64,000 bases of DNA from Salinigranum halophilum (GCF_007004735.1 NZ_SSNL01000003.1:1-64000); one strand, 5' to 3'. Shown: positions 1 through 9,512, counted from the stretch's first letter. Numbers and translations are program-made. Notes: generated by a model not told the origin, from the sequence alone.

Positions 1-314
1 ATCTGGACCGCGTCGCTCACGGGGAGGACGAATATCTTCCCGTCGCCCTTCTCGCCGGTGTTGGCGGCCTCGCTGATGGCCTCGACGACGTCCTCGGCGG
101 GGATGTCGGCGACGACACACTCGACTTTGACCTTCTGGTGGAGGTCGACGGTGTACTCCTCGCCGCGCCACTGGCCCTTCTTCGCGGGCTGGGAGCCTCG
201 CCCCGACACGTTCGTGACGGTGAGCGAGGGCGCGCCGACCTCGGCGAGCGCCTTCTTGACTGCACCGAGCTTCTCGGGGCGGATCACTGCGACGATCATC
301 TCGATTTCGCTCAT
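1..314 (-). CDS. glnK: PII nitrogen regulatory protein GlnK, copy 1 (3' end beyond window)
   Basis: PII signal protein, which senses 2-oxoglutarate and ATP/ADP and gates the Amt ammonium channel. The start ATG at 312-314 shares the ATGA overlap with the stop of the upstream amt gene, so the pair is translationally coupled. The T-loop tyrosine (EEYTVDL) and the GEKGDGK signature are present. The gene runs off the left edge inside the last beta strand. The 175 bases at the window edge are identical to the second glnK copy (offset 2213), while the part nearest the start codon has diverged. This suggests recent gene conversion between the copies. Confidence 0.95.
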   Translation of the reverse strand, partial: MSEIEMIVAVIRPEKLGAVKKALAEVGAPSLTVTNVSGRGSQPAKKGQWRGEEYTVDLHQKVKVECVVADIPAEDVVEAISEAANTGEKGDGKIFVLPVSDAVQ

Positions 315-1657
315 TCTTCGGAGCCTCCGTCCGTGCGGACGACGTCCTCTGACTCAAAGGTGATGCCGCCGTCGGCGGCGACGTCGGGCTTGCCGAACTC
401 GGGGTAGGTGTCGACGCCGTGTTCGGAGCTGTCGAGGCCGGCCTGTTCGTGCGCGGGGGTGACGCGGGCCTGTCCGATGGCCTTCAGGACGCTGAACACC
501 ACGGCCGTCGCGGCGAACGTCCACAGCGCGATGACGACCACGCCGACGACCTGGTTCACCAGCGTACCCACGGTGAACCCGTTGACGCTGAAGAACGGGA
601 ACAGGAGTGCGCCGAGTACGCCGGCGGAGCCGTGGACCGGGAAGACCGCACAGACGTCGTCGATGTTGAGGCGCTTCTCGACGAACTCGAAGACGATGGG
701 GAGCTGCGCACCGGCGAGGAGGCCGATGACGAGCGCACCCGGCCAGACGACGGCGTCGGTGACCGAGGTGATGCCGACGAGGCCGGCGAGGAGACCGTTG
801 GCGACGTAGAGGGTGTCGACCTTGCCGGTCTTCACGACCGAGAGCGCGGCAGCGCCGATGGCACCCGCACCCATCGCGAGCGTCGTGGTGAGCGCGACGC
901 GGCCGACGTAGCTGAACGAGCCGAGCGTGACGCTGCCGTCGTCGGCCATGGCGAGCGGTGCGGCGGCGGTGCCGACGTTGAAGCCGTACCAGCCGAACGC
1001 GAGGATGAGCGTCCCCAGGACGGCGAAGGTCAGCGAGTGACCGGGGATGACGTTCACGGAGCCGTCCTCGTTGAAGCGGTCCATCCGCGGGCCGATGATC
1101 CACGCCGCGGTGAGGCCGGCGATACCGCCCATGCCGTGGACGATCATCCCACCCGCGAAGTCGTGGAAGTCGACGAGGAAGCCGCCGGCCCACGTGAGGC
1201 CGGTGACGACCGGGTAGATGACGGCCGCGAGGAGGATGGTGTAGGTGACGTACGCGCGGAGCTTCGCGCGGCCCGCGACGGCCCCGGAGACGATGGTCGC
1301 GGCGGTCATCGCGAAGACGGCACCGAAGAGCCAGCCGACCCACGCCGTGGACTCACCGGGGTACCAGACGTCGGTGAACGAACCCATGAACGAGTACGAG
1401 CCGCCGCCGGTCGCGCCGCCGACGATGGTCGAGATGGCGGCACCGACGAGGAAGAAGGTGATGACGCCCACCGACCAGGTGAGCAGGTTCTTCGTCAGCT
1501 GGTTGGCGACGTTCTTCGAGCGTACCTGCCCCGCCTCGAGCATGGCGAAGCCGGCGTGCATGAAGAAGATCAAGAACGTGACGGTGAGAACCCACACGAG
1601 GTTCACCGCCTCGACGATGGCCGAGAGGTCTGACTGCATGAGGAGGTCCACGTTCAT
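311..1657 (-). CDS. amt: Ammonium transporter Amt, copy 1
   Basis: Amt/MEP/Rh family ammonium channel of 448 residues, the usual length for the family, with about 11 hydrophobic segments. The two pore histidines are visible: H174 in [10 protein letters not shown] and H342 in FPVHGSAG. The start ATG at 1655-1657 gives a short N-terminus before the first membrane helix. It is the first gene of an amt-glnK operon and overlaps glnK by four bases. The expected role is ammonium uptake under nitrogen limitation, with the PII protein blocking the channel when nitrogen is ample. Its sequence differs widely from the second amt copy, although their glnK partners are nearly identical. Confidence 0.95.
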   Translation of the reverse strand: MNVDLLMQSDLSAIVEAVNLVWVLTVTFLIFFMHAGFAMLEAGQVRSKNVANQLTKNLLTWSVGVITFFLVGAAISTIVGGATGGGSYSFMGSFTDVWYPGESTAWVGWLFGAVFAMTAATIVSGAVAGRAKLRAYVTYTILLAAVIYPVVTGLTWAGGFLVDFHDFAGGMIVHGMGGIAGLTAAWIIGPRMDRFNEDGSVNVIPGHSLTFAVLGTLILAFGWYGFNVGTAAAPLAMADDGSVTLGSFSYVGRVALTTTLAMGAGAIGAAALSVVKTGKVDTLYVANGLLAGLVGITSVTDAVVWPGALVIGLLAGAQLPIVFEFVEKRLNIDDVCAVFPVHGSAGVLGALLFPFFSVNGFTVGTLVNQVVGVVVIALWTFAATAVVFSVLKAIGQARVTPAHEQAGLDSSEHGVDTYPEFGKPDVAADGGITFESEDVVRTDGGSEE

Positions 1658-2179
1658 TCGGACGACTCCTCCGTGGTTGGTGCGATGGTCGTGGTGCTTG
1701 GACAGTTGGTCATGATTTTAGCTTATTTCCGCAGTTTTGTATCGCGGATTACGTCAGTACGTATCCACATACGAGTATATAATCATTGGTCTTTACAAAT
1801 GGCAAAATACGTCGTCCTTAATGGTCATCCGTCTAATCTGAAATCAAATATATGGTATATAAGGTCGTACATATCGAACTCTCCTCACAAATATTGCCCG
1901 GCAACTGGACGTTCGTGGACCGCGACTGACGGGAGACGCGCGTGCTGATGGACCTGTGACCGACCGGTGCGCGCGCCAGGTGCGTCTGCTCGCGCCGGAC
2001 GGCCGACAGGCGTCTCGGGTGAAACGCGCCAGTACGCTGGACAAACGAGCACCCTGGTACGGCTCTCGGGGGTGTGCCCGCCGGCAGGTCGAATTCGGTG
2101 ACGACCGCGAGAAGGAGTCCGTGGAGGAAGGTGTCAGCGGGGACCGACGGAGTGCGCGTCGGACTGTGGGCTCGGACGG
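1658..2179. other. Intergenic region between amt copy 1 and glnK copy 2
   Basis: The left part (about 1700-1915) is AT-rich and holds the amt copy 1 promoter and long leader. The right part (about 1915-2179) is GC-rich and follows the end of glnK copy 2. No convincing coding sequence was found: reading frames here lack family motifs and are rich in Arg and Ser rather than Asp and Glu. Confidence 0.6.
1830..1914 (-). promoter_or_regulatory. Promoter of amt-glnK copy 1 with candidate nitrogen-control element
   Basis: On the minus strand a TATA box, CCTTATATA (1864-1856), is followed by ATTAGACG (1837-1830) at the expected start of transcription. Upstream of the TATA box, at 1890-1914, is an element that reads AATATTGC then CTGGACGTTC on the plus strand. 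The same three parts recur with the same spacing before the second amt gene (4051-4136). This predicts a leader of about 175 bases. The TATA and start-site calls follow archaeal spacing rules, and the regulator is unknown. A second TATA-like stretch at 1773-1783 could be an alternative promoter. Confidence 0.6.
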
Positions 2180-2539
2180 TTAGACGGCCCCGACTCCGTC
2201 CGTTCCGGTGCGGATCTGGACCGCGTCGCTCACGGGGAGGACGAATATCTTCCCGTCGCCCTTCTCGCCGGTGTTGGCGGCCTCGCTGATGGCCTCGACG
2301 ACGTCCTCGGCGGGGATGTCGGCGACGACACACTCGACTTTGACCTTCTGGTGGAGGTCGACGGTGTACTCCTCGCCGCGCCACTGGCTCTTCTTCGCGG
2401 GCTGGGAGCCCCGCCCCGACACGTTCGTGACGGTGAGCGAGGGGGCACCCGCCTCCGCGAGCGCCTGTTTGACCGCGCCGAGTTTCTCGGGACGGATGAC
2501 CGCGACGATCATCTCGATTCCGCTCTCGGCTTCGCTCAT
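2180..2539 (-). CDS. glnK: PII nitrogen regulatory protein GlnK, copy 2
   Basis: Complete PII protein of 119 residues, the normal family length. T-loop with Y58 in GEEYTVDL, the B-loop region near ADIPAEDV, and the GEKGDGK signature at residues 91-97 are present. It senses 2-oxoglutarate and ATP/ADP and is expected to regulate its Amt partner. The start ATG overlaps the amt copy 2 stop as ATGA. Compared with copy 1 it has a slightly longer N-terminus ([10 protein letters not shown] against MSEIEM). It shares one perfectly identical DNA block with copy 1 (2214-2388). Confidence 0.97.
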   Translation of the reverse strand: MSEAESGIEMIVAVIRPEKLGAVKQALAEAGAPSLTVTNVSGRGSQPAKKSQWRGEEYTVDLHQKVKVECVVADIPAEDVVEAISEAANTGEKGDGKIFVLPVSDAVQIRTGTDGVGAV

Positions 2540-3903
2540 TCGTCAGCACCCCCGTCCGTCCGGACGCCGCCGTCGGCAGCCATCGGATTCTCGGGGCTCT
2601 TGTTGCCCGTGAACTCGGGGTACGCCGAGATGCCGTGTTCGCCCTCGTCGAGACCGATCTCCTCCTCTTCGGCACTCACGCGGAGGCCCCAGGTGGCGTC
2701 GGCGACCCCGAAGGCGACCATCGAGGTCAGGACGGTCCACGTGCCGATGACGGCGACACCGACGACCTGCAAGACGAGCTGGTTCACGCCGAGGAACGTC
2801 CAGCCGCCGTTCGCCCCGACGGCGAAGACGGGGATGAGGATGGTGCCGACGGCACCTGCCCCACCGTGCACGGCGAAGACACCACAGACGTCGTCGATCT
2901 TCAGCGAATCGACGACCCATCTGTAGGTCGGCAGCACGAGCGCCCCGCCGATGGCTCCGATGGCGACGCCGCCCCACCAGGTGACGTGCGGGACCGCGCC
3001 CGTGACGGCCACGAGACCGGCGAGCAGCCCGTTCGCCATCCAGAGGGGGTCGGGCTTGCCCTGCCACGCCGTGGAGACGACCATCGCGGCGACGGCACCG
3101 GCACCCATCCCGAGGGTCGTGACGAGGACGACGCGACCGAGTGCGGCCCCCTGGAACGCGAGACCGGAGTCGGAGGCCGCGAGGACCGTCGCCTGCGTCC
3201 CGACGTTGAAGCCGTACCAGCCGAACGCGAGGATGAGCGTCCCCAGGACGGCCAGCACCATCGAGTGCCCCGGAATCGGCTGGGAGTTGCCGTTCTCGTC
3301 GAAGCGACCCTTCCGGGGACCGACCATCTTCGCGCCGACGAGACCGGCGATGCCGCCGCACATGTGGACGACCGTCGCCCCGGCGAAGTCGAGATACCCC
3401 GTGCCGAGCGCGGCACCGATGTAACCGCCGCTCGCGAGGAGGCCACCGGACCAGGTGAAGCCGACGACGGCCGGGTAGATGAGTCCCGTGATGACCGCGG
3501 TGTAGAACACGTACGCCTTGAAGTTCATGCGCTCTGCCACCGCCCCCGACACGATGGTCGCGGCGGTCATCGCGAAGACGGCACCGAAGAACCAGCCGAT
3601 CCAGGCGTTCGGGTCGGAGATGTAACCGAACGCACCCGCGAAGTCACCCCCGGAGGTGAGCCCTCCGACGATGGTCGCGACGCCCGCTCCCACGAGGAAG
3701 TAGATGAGGACGCCCAGCGTCCAGTCGGTCATGTTCTTCATCAACACGTTGCCGGCGTTCTTCGCACGGACCTGTCCCGCCTCCAGCAGCGCGAAGCCGG
3801 GCTGCATGAAGAAGATGAGGAAACAGACGACGAGCACCCACACGTTGTTGACGCCCGTCGCGACGGCCCCCGCGTCCACCTGCAACAGGAGGTCGAACGT
3901 CAT
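2536..3903 (-). CDS. amt: Ammonium transporter Amt, copy 2
   Basis: Amt family ammonium channel, 455 residues from the ATG at 3901-3903. Two pore histidines are visible at H180 (ATVVHMCGG) and H346 (FAVHGGAG). A longer frame opens at 3987, but its extra 28 residues are basic and unlike an Amt N-terminus, so the internal start is preferred. It forms an operon with glnK copy 2 through a four-base overlap. The two modules are tandem duplicates in the same orientation. The strong divergence of the two channels suggests different affinity or conditions of use, which is an inference. Confidence 0.95.
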   Translation of the reverse strand: MTFDLLLQVDAGAVATGVNNVWVLVVCFLIFFMQPGFALLEAGQVRAKNAGNVLMKNMTDWTLGVLIYFLVGAGVATIVGGLTSGGDFAGAFGYISDPNAWIGWFFGAVFAMTAATIVSGAVAERMNFKAYVFYTAVITGLIYPAVVGFTWSGGLLASGGYIGAALGTGYLDFAGATVVHMCGGIAGLVGAKMVGPRKGRFDENGNSQPIPGHSMVLAVLGTLILAFGWYGFNVGTQATVLAASDSGLAFQGAALGRVVLVTTLGMGAGAVAAMVVSTAWQGKPDPLWMANGLLAGLVAVTGAVPHVTWWGGVAIGAIGGALVLPTYRWVVDSLKIDDVCGVFAVHGGAGAVGTILIPVFAVGANGGWTFLGVNQLVLQVVGVAVIGTWTVLTSMVAFGVADATWGLRVSAEEEEIGLDEGEHGISAYPEFTGNKSPENPMAADGGVRTDGGADE

Positions 3904-4050
3904 GCCGACACCTCCAGTAGCGGACGAACGTCTACTTCTGAGCCGAACAGGGTTCGATTGCTGTTGTGAATCACGCTTCAACGACAAGAACCGTCATACA
4001 TAAATCGTAGCGTTGACAAATCCATGCCTCAACCCTCATTAATACACAAA

Positions 4051-4136
4051 CGTCTAATATTGGGTAAAATAATATGTATATAAGGTTCTCTTTCGTTGCG
4101 TGGCCGCGCGAATATTGCACGGAAATCTGGACGTTC
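4051..4136 (-). promoter_or_regulatory. Promoter of amt-glnK copy 2 with the same candidate control element
   Basis: On the minus strand, CCTTATATA (4085-4077) is the TATA box and ATTAGACG (4058-4051) lies at the predicted start site. The upstream element at 4111-4136 reads AATATTGC then TCTGGACGTTC on the plus strand and matches the element at 1890-1914 in all but two bases and one inserted base. The distance from element to TATA is 28 bases in both copies, and the distance from TATA to ATTAGACG is also the same. Predicted leader is about 150 bases. Confidence 0.6.
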
Positions 4137-4194
4137 ATCGACCCGCTCGGCCGTCACCTCCCCCGTCTCGACGGCGCGCGCTCCCGGCCCTCGC

Positions 4195-5175
4195 TCAGAG
4201 GTGGTCGGCGACGTCCTCGGCGAAGTACGTCAAGACGAGGTCCGCTCCGGCGCGTTTGATCGACAGGAGCGACTCGAGCGCCGTCTCCTCCAGCGAGAGC
4301 CACCCCTTCTCGGCGGCGGCGTGGACCATCGCGTACTCGCCGGAGACGTTGTACGCCGCGACGGGGTGGTCGAACTCGTCTCTCACGCTGCGGACGATGT
4401 CGAGGTAGGGGAGTGCGGGCTTGACCATCAACACGTCCGCACCCTGTTCGACGTCGAGTCGGACCTCGCGCAGCGCCTCGCGTGCGTTCGCGGGGTCCAT
4501 CTGGTAGTGTCGGCGGTCGCCGAACGCGGGCGCGCCGTCGGCTGCGTCGCGGAACGGCCCGTAGAAGGCCGACTCGTACTTCGCGGCGTAGGACATGATG
4601 GCGACGTCCGCGAACCCCTCGGCGTCCAGTTCGTCGCGAATCACCCCGACCATCCCGTCCATCATCCCGCTCGGGGCGACCATGTCGGCCCCGGCTTCGG
4701 CGTGTGACCGGGCCGTCCGCGCGAGGGAGTCGAGGGTCGCGTCGTTGTCCACCGTCAGGTGCGCACACTCGCGCGCGCCCGCTTCGAGCACGCCGCAGTG
4801 GCCGTGGTCGGTGTACTCGCACATGCAGACGTCCGTCGCCACGTAGACGTCCGTCTCGCGGGTGATTCGGCGCGTGGCCTCCTGGACGACACCGTCGTCA
4901 GCCCACGCCCGAGAGCCCTCGGCGTCCTTCGAGGCGGGGATACCGAACAGCATCACCGCCTCGACGCCGGTCTCGCCGATCTCTTCGACCCGTGCGACCG
5001 CCTCGTCGACGGGGACGCGCTCGTGTCCGGGCATCGACTCGATGGGCACACGCTCGTCGGTGGTCGCATCGACGAAGACGGGTGCCATGAGGTCCGTCGC
5101 CGAGAGACTCGTCTCGGAGACGAGCGGCCGGATGCCGTCCGTCCGGAGCCGTCGCGGGCGGTCGGTGAGGTTCAT
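4195..5175 (-). CDS. hemB: Delta-aminolevulinic acid dehydratase (porphobilinogen synthase)
   Basis: Condenses two 5-aminolevulinate molecules into porphobilinogen, an early step of heme, siroheme and cobalamin synthesis. The 326-residue protein has the zinc site cysteines C117, C119 and C127 (CMCEYTDHGHCG) and the two active-site lysines K199 (SYAAKYESAFYGP) and K252 (LMVKPALPYLDI), the latter forming the Schiff base. It is monocistronic here, and the start at 5175 is the only plausible one. The gene at the far right edge of the window was considered as hemA but does not fit. Confidence 0.97.
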   Translation of the reverse strand: MNLTDRPRRLRTDGIRPLVSETSLSATDLMAPVFVDATTDERVPIESMPGHERVPVDEAVARVEEIGETGVEAVMLFGIPASKDAEGSRAWADDGVVQEATRRITRETDVYVATDVCMCEYTDHGHCGVLEAGARECAHLTVDNDATLDSLARTARSHAEAGADMVAPSGMMDGMVGVIRDELDAEGFADVAIMSYAAKYESAFYGPFRDAADGAPAFGDRRHYQMDPANAREALREVRLDVEQGADVLMVKPALPYLDIVRSVRDEFDHPVAAYNVSGEYAMVHAAAEKGWLSLEETALESLLSIKRAGADLVLTYFAEDVADHL

Positions 5176-5478
5176 ACGTGTGGGTTAGGTGGTTTGTCTC
5201 AAAGGCGCATCGTTCCCGATTCGTCGGGCGCTCGTTGGCAGCGACTGGTGACGACAGCGCCAGTTCGTCCGCGAACGACCGCGACTCCCAGGGCGGCTGC
5301 TCTGTATCCGCGCCGTTCGTTTTTCCTGGCTCCTCGTGCTCTGTCACGCTCTTCTCACGTGCTCTGTTACCCCCTCACCCCTGAACGATGCCCTTCGCTT
5401 GAGTCACTCATCGACCTCGACTCTCTGTTGCGACGCGGACCACAACGGATTTGCCCGTCCGACAAGAGAGAACCGACG
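5176..5478. other. Divergent intergenic region between hemB and the DedA gene
   Basis: Must hold both promoters, but no clear TATA box could be singled out for either gene. Short frames here are Arg/Ser-rich and show no family motif. No RNA gene was recognised. Confidence 0.5.
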
Positions 5479-6012
5479 ATGGACCTCGTCTCCGTCTCGG
5501 TGCTCGCCCAACTTGCCGAGATGCCGCCCACCCTCCGCGCCCTCCTCGACTCGGAGTGGGCGCTCGTCGCTCTCTTCGGCGTGTTCGTCCTCGAGGGCGC
5601 GATGCTGATGTACTTCATGCCGAGCGAACTCATCGTCCCCGGCTCTATCGTCCTCCTCGGTACCGACGCGCTGATTCCGGTGCTCGCCGTCGCCGTCCTT
5701 GGCGCGACGCTCGGCCAGTACGCGCTCTTTCTCGTCGCGAAACGCGGCGGCCGCGCCTACCTCGAGGAGAAACGCTGGTTCCGGGTCTCGCCCGAACGGC
5801 TGGACAAGTTCGACGGCTGGTTCGACCGCTGGGGCCCGATTGCCGTCCCGGTGAGCAACGCGCTGTTGTTCACGCGCGGCATGCTCACGGTCCCGGCCGG
5901 GTTCGCCGAGATGGACGACCGCCAGTTCGTCGTCTACTCTGCCACGGGGACGCTCGTCTTCGAGTCGGTGCTGGCCGCGCTCTACCTCGTCGGCGTGTCG
6001 TGGCTGTTCTGA
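5479..6012 (+). CDS. DedA/VTT-domain membrane protein
   Basis: Integral membrane protein of 177 residues with the VTT (SNARE-associated Golgi/DedA) fold. It shows an N-terminal hydrophobic segment followed by FMPSELIVPGS, a family-like re-entrant motif, then the cytosolic GGRAYLEEKRWF loop, the arginine motif FTRGMLTVPAG and a final helix. The family is involved in membrane homeostasis and lipid (polyprenyl- or phospholipid) translocation. The specific substrate is not readable. The ATG at 5479 was chosen because upstream codons in the same frame lack coding character. Confidence 0.85.
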   Translation: MDLVSVSVLAQLAEMPPTLRALLDSEWALVALFGVFVLEGAMLMYFMPSELIVPGSIVLLGTDALIPVLAVAVLGATLGQYALFLVAKRGGRAYLEEKRWFRVSPERLDKFDGWFDRWGPIAVPVSNALLFTRGMLTVPAGFAEMDDRQFVVYSATGTLVFESVLAALYLVGVSWLF

Positions 6013-6141
6013 GGGCGGAGCGACCCCGACGTGACCGGCGTCCGCGTCCTCCCGTGGCCGCTCTCCGAGCCTCGTCCGACGGCCGAGCGCGTCGCGGGAG
6101 CAACACGGTTACGTTGGTGTGCGCCGACAGGGGAGTAGCCG

Positions 6142-6573
6142 ATGCCCCCTTCACACGTACTCGTCCCGCTCGACGGGTCGCCGCTGGCCGACGACGCGCT
6201 CGTCCACGCCCTAGAGACGTTCGACTGTCGGACGACGGTCCTCAACGTGGTCCAGCCGCTCGACGCGGGCATGAGCGAGGGGGGTGTCCTCGAACCCGGC
6301 GGCGACCGACTGGCGGCCGCGCGTGAGCGTGCGGAGACGCTCGTCGACCGCGCAGCACGTCGTGCCGTCGAACTCGACCGGGAGGTGGCGACTGTCGTCG
6401 AGACGGGTGACCCCGCCGAGACCATCCTCGCGTACGTCGAGTCACACGACGTCGACCACGTCGTCATGGGCGGCCACGGCGGCACGCAGGACGGCCTCGC
6501 CCGTCGGCTGCTCGGTACCGTCGCGACGGCGGTCGTCGGCGAGGCACCCGTGTCGGTCACCGTGGTCCGGTGA
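6142..6573 (+). CDS. Universal stress protein UspA family
   Basis: Single UspA domain of 143 residues. It starts with the typical HVLVPLDGSPLADDAL strand and ends with the nucleotide-binding loop MGGHGGTQDG followed by LLGTVATAVV, the arrangement of ATP-binding members. Cytosolic and probably dimeric. It lies downstream of the DedA gene in the same direction with 129 bases between, so the two are probably separate units. The exact stress input is unknown, as for most haloarchaeal Usp proteins, which occur in many copies per genome. Confidence 0.93.
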   Translation: MPPSHVLVPLDGSPLADDALVHALETFDCRTTVLNVVQPLDAGMSEGGVLEPGGDRLAAARERAETLVDRAARRAVELDREVATVVETGDPAETILAYVESHDVDHVVMGGHGGTQDGLARRLLGTVATAVVGEAPVSVTVVR

Positions 6574-6591
6574 GAGCCGCCGCCCGCCCCG

Positions 6592-7815
6592 TCAGACGGC
6601 CCCGCCCAGTACGACGGCGAACGCCCGGTACAGCCCGAAGCCGACGGCGACCGACGCCACGAGTGTGAGCACCCAAAAGAGGAGCGTCACGCCGATTTTC
6701 CGCCGCGAGACGCCCGCCGACCCGCCCGCGAGCCCCCCGCCGATGACGCCCGAGATGATGATGTTGTTGAACGAGATGGGGATGCCGAGCGTGATGGCGA
6801 GCTGGGCGATGATGAACCCCGGAACCAGCGCGGCGATGGAGCGGCGCACGCCGAGTTGGGCGTACTCGCGGGAGGTTGCCTGGAGGAGTCGCGGGGCACC
6901 CATCCAGGCCCCACCGAGGATGCCGGTCGCTCCCACGGCCAACAGCGCGATTCCGGGGAGCCCGAGTTCGGCGCGATAGAGGTTCTCGAGGGGTCCCGTC
7001 GCGAGCCCCACCTGGCTTCCCCCGCTGGAGAAGGCGACGACGCTCCCGAGCAGCACGAGGAAGGTCCGAACCCCGCGGTCGACCGACTCCTCGGTCCGAC
7101 GCTGGATGAAGCGGAAACTCACGGCCGCCGCGACGAGCGTGATCAACACGACGTCGAGTTCGACCCCGACGAGCGCCGGCGTCTCGACGATGCTCCCGAG
7201 GAAGGCCGCGAGTGAGCCCTGCGCCCCGCCGTCGGGGTCGGGAATCACGCTCAACCGGATGTTCGCGACGATGCCGCCGACGACGGCGGCGAGCAAGGGG
7301 ACGCCCACGGTCTCGGGGATGTCGTCCCGCCGAAGCACCGTTGCCGTGAGATACGCCAGCCCACCCGAAACGGGGGGGACGAGGACCCAGAACGTCGCGA
7401 TGCGTCGGTACGTCTCGAACGCCGGCGTCCCGCCCAGCGAGAGCCCGACACCGACCATCGCGCCCGTCGTGGCGAACGCGGCCGGGACGGGGTAGCCCGT
7501 GTAGACGCCGAACGCCATGAACGCCGTCGCGGTCAACAGCCCGGCGGTCGCCGCGAGCGACGTGATGGAGACGCCGTTTATCAGCCCGGCTCCGACCGTC
7601 TCGGAGATGCTCCCGCCCTGGGCGAGCGCCCCCAGCGCAGCCAGGATGCCGATGAGGAACGCGGCGCGCATCGTCGAGATGGCGTTCGCGCCGATGGCCG
7701 GCGCGAAGGGCGGGGAGTTACTGTTCGCGCCGAGCGCCCAGGCGGTCGCCAGTCCCGTGACCGTCGCGAGCAGGACGAGCCCCCAGAAGGTGACGCTCAC
7801 CACCGTCGGCGACAC
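6592..7815 (-). CDS. Inorganic phosphate transporter, PiT family
   Basis: Membrane protein of 407 residues with about 10-11 hydrophobic segments. The duplicated PiT signature is seen as GANSNSPPFAPAIGANAIST near the N-terminus (about residues 29-48) and as the matching ITLGIPISFNNIIISGVIGG near the C-terminus. PiT proteins import phosphate with Na+ or H+. No PhoU-like gene lies beside it in this window, so phosphate is inferred from family only and sulfate or another anion cannot be excluded. It converges on the Usp gene with an 18-base gap. Confidence 0.85.
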   Translation of the reverse strand: MSPTVVSVTFWGLVLLATVTGLATAWALGANSNSPPFAPAIGANAISTMRAAFLIGILAALGALAQGGSISETVGAGLINGVSITSLAATAGLLTATAFMAFGVYTGYPVPAAFATTGAMVGVGLSLGGTPAFETYRRIATFWVLVPPVSGGLAYLTATVLRRDDIPETVGVPLLAAVVGGIVANIRLSVIPDPDGGAQGSLAAFLGSIVETPALVGVELDVVLITLVAAAVSFRFIQRRTEESVDRGVRTFLVLLGSVVAFSSGGSQVGLATGPLENLYRAELGLPGIALLAVGATGILGGAWMGAPRLLQATSREYAQLGVRRSIAALVPGFIIAQLAITLGIPISFNNIIISGVIGGGLAGGSAGVSRRKIGVTLLFWVLTLVASVAVGFGLYRAFAVVLGGAV

Positions 7816-7988
7816 CTCCGCTCGTCGGGGCGGTGACGGGAGTCGGTCCCTCCCGGCTGCGCCTGTGGTCGGCTGCCGACGGCGGTCGAAGCCGCCCGAC
7901 GCCAGGGGTCACCTCCGGTCTCCATTGACGCGGTAACTCACCGGCCGGGGGATAAGCGTTTGGTCGCAGCGGGCGTCGGAGAAGAGCG

Positions 7989-8153
7989 CTACTCGGTGCG
8001 GTCGATGTCGAGTTGCTCTCTGAGTGCCGAGAGCTCCTCGGACTCCGCGAGCGTCTCGAGACGCTCGTGGAAGTGAGTGTCGCAGAGGCCGACCTTCACC
8101 CCGTCCTTCTCGGCGGCGTATGCGGCCTCCCGGTCGCAGTAGTGACAGCGCAT
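7989..8153 (-). CDS. Small haloarchaeal zinc-binding protein (54 aa)
   Basis: Only 54 residues. The pattern MRCHYCDREAAYA then VGLCDTHFHERL gives C3, C6, C23 and H26, a plausible single zinc site, followed by an acidic helix. The start ATG at 8151-8153 begins exactly at the zinc motif. It lies 59 bases downstream of the PHP-domain gene in the same direction and could be co-transcribed. Similar tiny proteins are widespread in haloarchaea, and the function is unknown to me. Confidence 0.8.
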   Translation of the reverse strand: MRCHYCDREAAYAAEKDGVKVGLCDTHFHERLETLAESEELSALREQLDIDRTE

Positions 8154-8212
8154 ACCGACACTCGGAACCCCGGCGGGATAAGCCTGCCCTCTCCGGCACG
8201 CTTGGTACCGAG

Positions 8213-9022
8213 TCACGCTCCGCCGACGACCCGCGAGCGGAACGTCTCGGCCTCTTCGCCGGCGAGTCCCGCCCGCCCCAGCGTCCGGTCGTGTGCGTCG
8301 CTCCCGCCCGTCCGAAGGAGTCCCGCCTCGCTGACGACCCGTTCGATTCGCCCCGTGTCCACCGGCCGGCCGTACGCGTAGTAGCGCTCGACCGCCCCGA
8401 GTTCGCGCGCGAGGTCGAGCGCGCGGTCGACCTCCCGGTAACGGAAGGGATGGGCCAGCGAGACGACGGCACACGCGTCGCGGAGGAGCGCCGCCCCGCG
8501 CTCGAACGTCGGAAGCTGTCGCGGCCGATAGCAGGGGCAGTCGCTCCCGATGAGGTGGTCGAACGCCCCCTGGTAGTCGTACGGCGCGTCGCTCTGGGCC
8601 ACCGCACGCGCGATGTGGGGACGCCCGACGCCCGCCGCGAGGTCGACGTCGAGAGTCACACCGACGTCGTCCTCGACGCAGTCGACGATGGCGCGGGCCC
8701 GCTGGACGCGGTCGCGCTGGAGCCTGTCGAGTTCGTCGCCAAGCGCCCCGTCGTCGCGAACCCCGTAGCCCAGGAGGTCGACGCGGAGGGCTCCGGCGTC
8801 GACGCGGAGTTCGACACCCCGGACGAGTCGAACCCCATCGACGACCGTCACGGGCGCGGCGAGCTCTGGGTGGACCCTGTCGTGGTCGGTGATGGCGACG
8901 GTGTCGACACCCACACGCCGCGCCGCGGCCGGCACCTCGTCGAGGGTCAGCGTCCCGTCGGATGCCGTCGTGTGGACGTGGAGGTCGGCCGTGACCGGTG
9001 TCGACCCCTCGCTGTTCGTCAT
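8213..9022 (-). CDS. PHP-domain metal-dependent phosphoesterase
   Basis: Protein of 269 residues from the ATG at 9020-9022. It carries the metal-binding motifs of the PHP superfamily: DLHVHTTASDGT (H15, H17), AITDHDRV, SLAHPFRY and GGSDAHD. The family includes histidinol phosphatase, polymerase-associated domains and the RNase AM-type nucleoside/oligonucleotide phosphoesterases. The stand-alone size and motif order best fit the last group, but the substrate cannot be read. An in-frame upstream ATG at 9064 exists, but its 14 extra residues are unlike the family start. Confidence 0.85.
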   Translation of the reverse strand: MTNSEGSTPVTADLHVHTTASDGTLTLDEVPAAARRVGVDTVAITDHDRVHPELAAPVTVVDGVRLVRGVELRVDAGALRVDLLGYGVRDDGALGDELDRLQRDRVQRARAIVDCVEDDVGVTLDVDLAAGVGRPHIARAVAQSDAPYDYQGAFDHLIGSDCPCYRPRQLPTFERGAALLRDACAVVSLAHPFRYREVDRALDLARELGAVERYYAYGRPVDTGRIERVVSEAGLLRTGGSDAHDRTLGRAGLAGEEAETFRSRVVGGA

Positions 9023-9173
9023 GGCCGTCCGTCGGACACCACGACCCAAAGCGCTTGCGTCCACCCGAGTAACATGACACTTCGACGCTTCCGAGAGAAA
9101 CTATATCATGACAGTCCATGACATTTTAACACTGAAAGGGGCTTGCAAGCGACTAAGGTTGTGCATGGAAAAC

Positions 9174-9181
9174 CATTATAG
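9174..9181 (+). promoter_or_regulatory. TATA box of the DUF5789-type gene (leaderless)
   Basis: ATTATAG lies about 28-30 bases before the ATG at 9208, in a short AT-rich stretch. This spacing predicts transcription starting at or within a few bases of the start codon. Confidence 0.55.
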
Positions 9182-9207
9182 TTGTGCTCGGATTCTGTGT
9201 GAATGTA

Positions 9208-9492
9208 ATGCGCCTGAACGGCACCCAAGAGGCAATCGACGCGACCGACTATCCGCTCAGCAGTGAGGAGTTCATCTCACAACACGGCGAGCACACCATC
9301 GAACTCGCCAACGGGACGGAGACGGTCGCCGACGTACTCGGCCGTCTGGGTCCGGAGACGTACACGTCCGCCGAAGACGTTACGAACTCCCTCTACTCCG
9401 CAGTCTCGCACAAGGGCATCGGCCGACGCTTCTACAGCGACCGCGACGCGTACGCGCTCGGCGAGAGCGGCCCCACGCCCGAGTCGTTCTGA
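9208..9492 (+). CDS. Small haloarchaeal protein, DUF5789-like
   Basis: Acidic protein of 94 residues beginning MRLNGTQEAIDATDYP, with the central segment TIELANGTETVADVLGRLG. I recognise this from the haloarchaeal DUF5789 group, which has no assigned function. The start at 9208 is favoured over the in-frame upstream start at 9184 because the TATA box then gives a leaderless transcript. A strong hairpin terminator follows the stop, so the gene is monocistronic. Confidence 0.8.
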   Translation: MRLNGTQEAIDATDYPLSSEEFISQHGEHTIELANGTETVADVLGRLGPETYTSAEDVTNSLYSAVSHKGIGRRFYSDRDAYALGESGPTPESF

Positions 9493-9512
9493 GGACGACC
9501 CCACTCCCTTCT

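Noticed and set aside
2536-3987. Longer start for Amt copy 2 at 3987
   Set aside because: The 28 extra residues are basic and unlike an Amt N-terminus; the ATG at 3903 gives an N-terminus parallel to copy 1.
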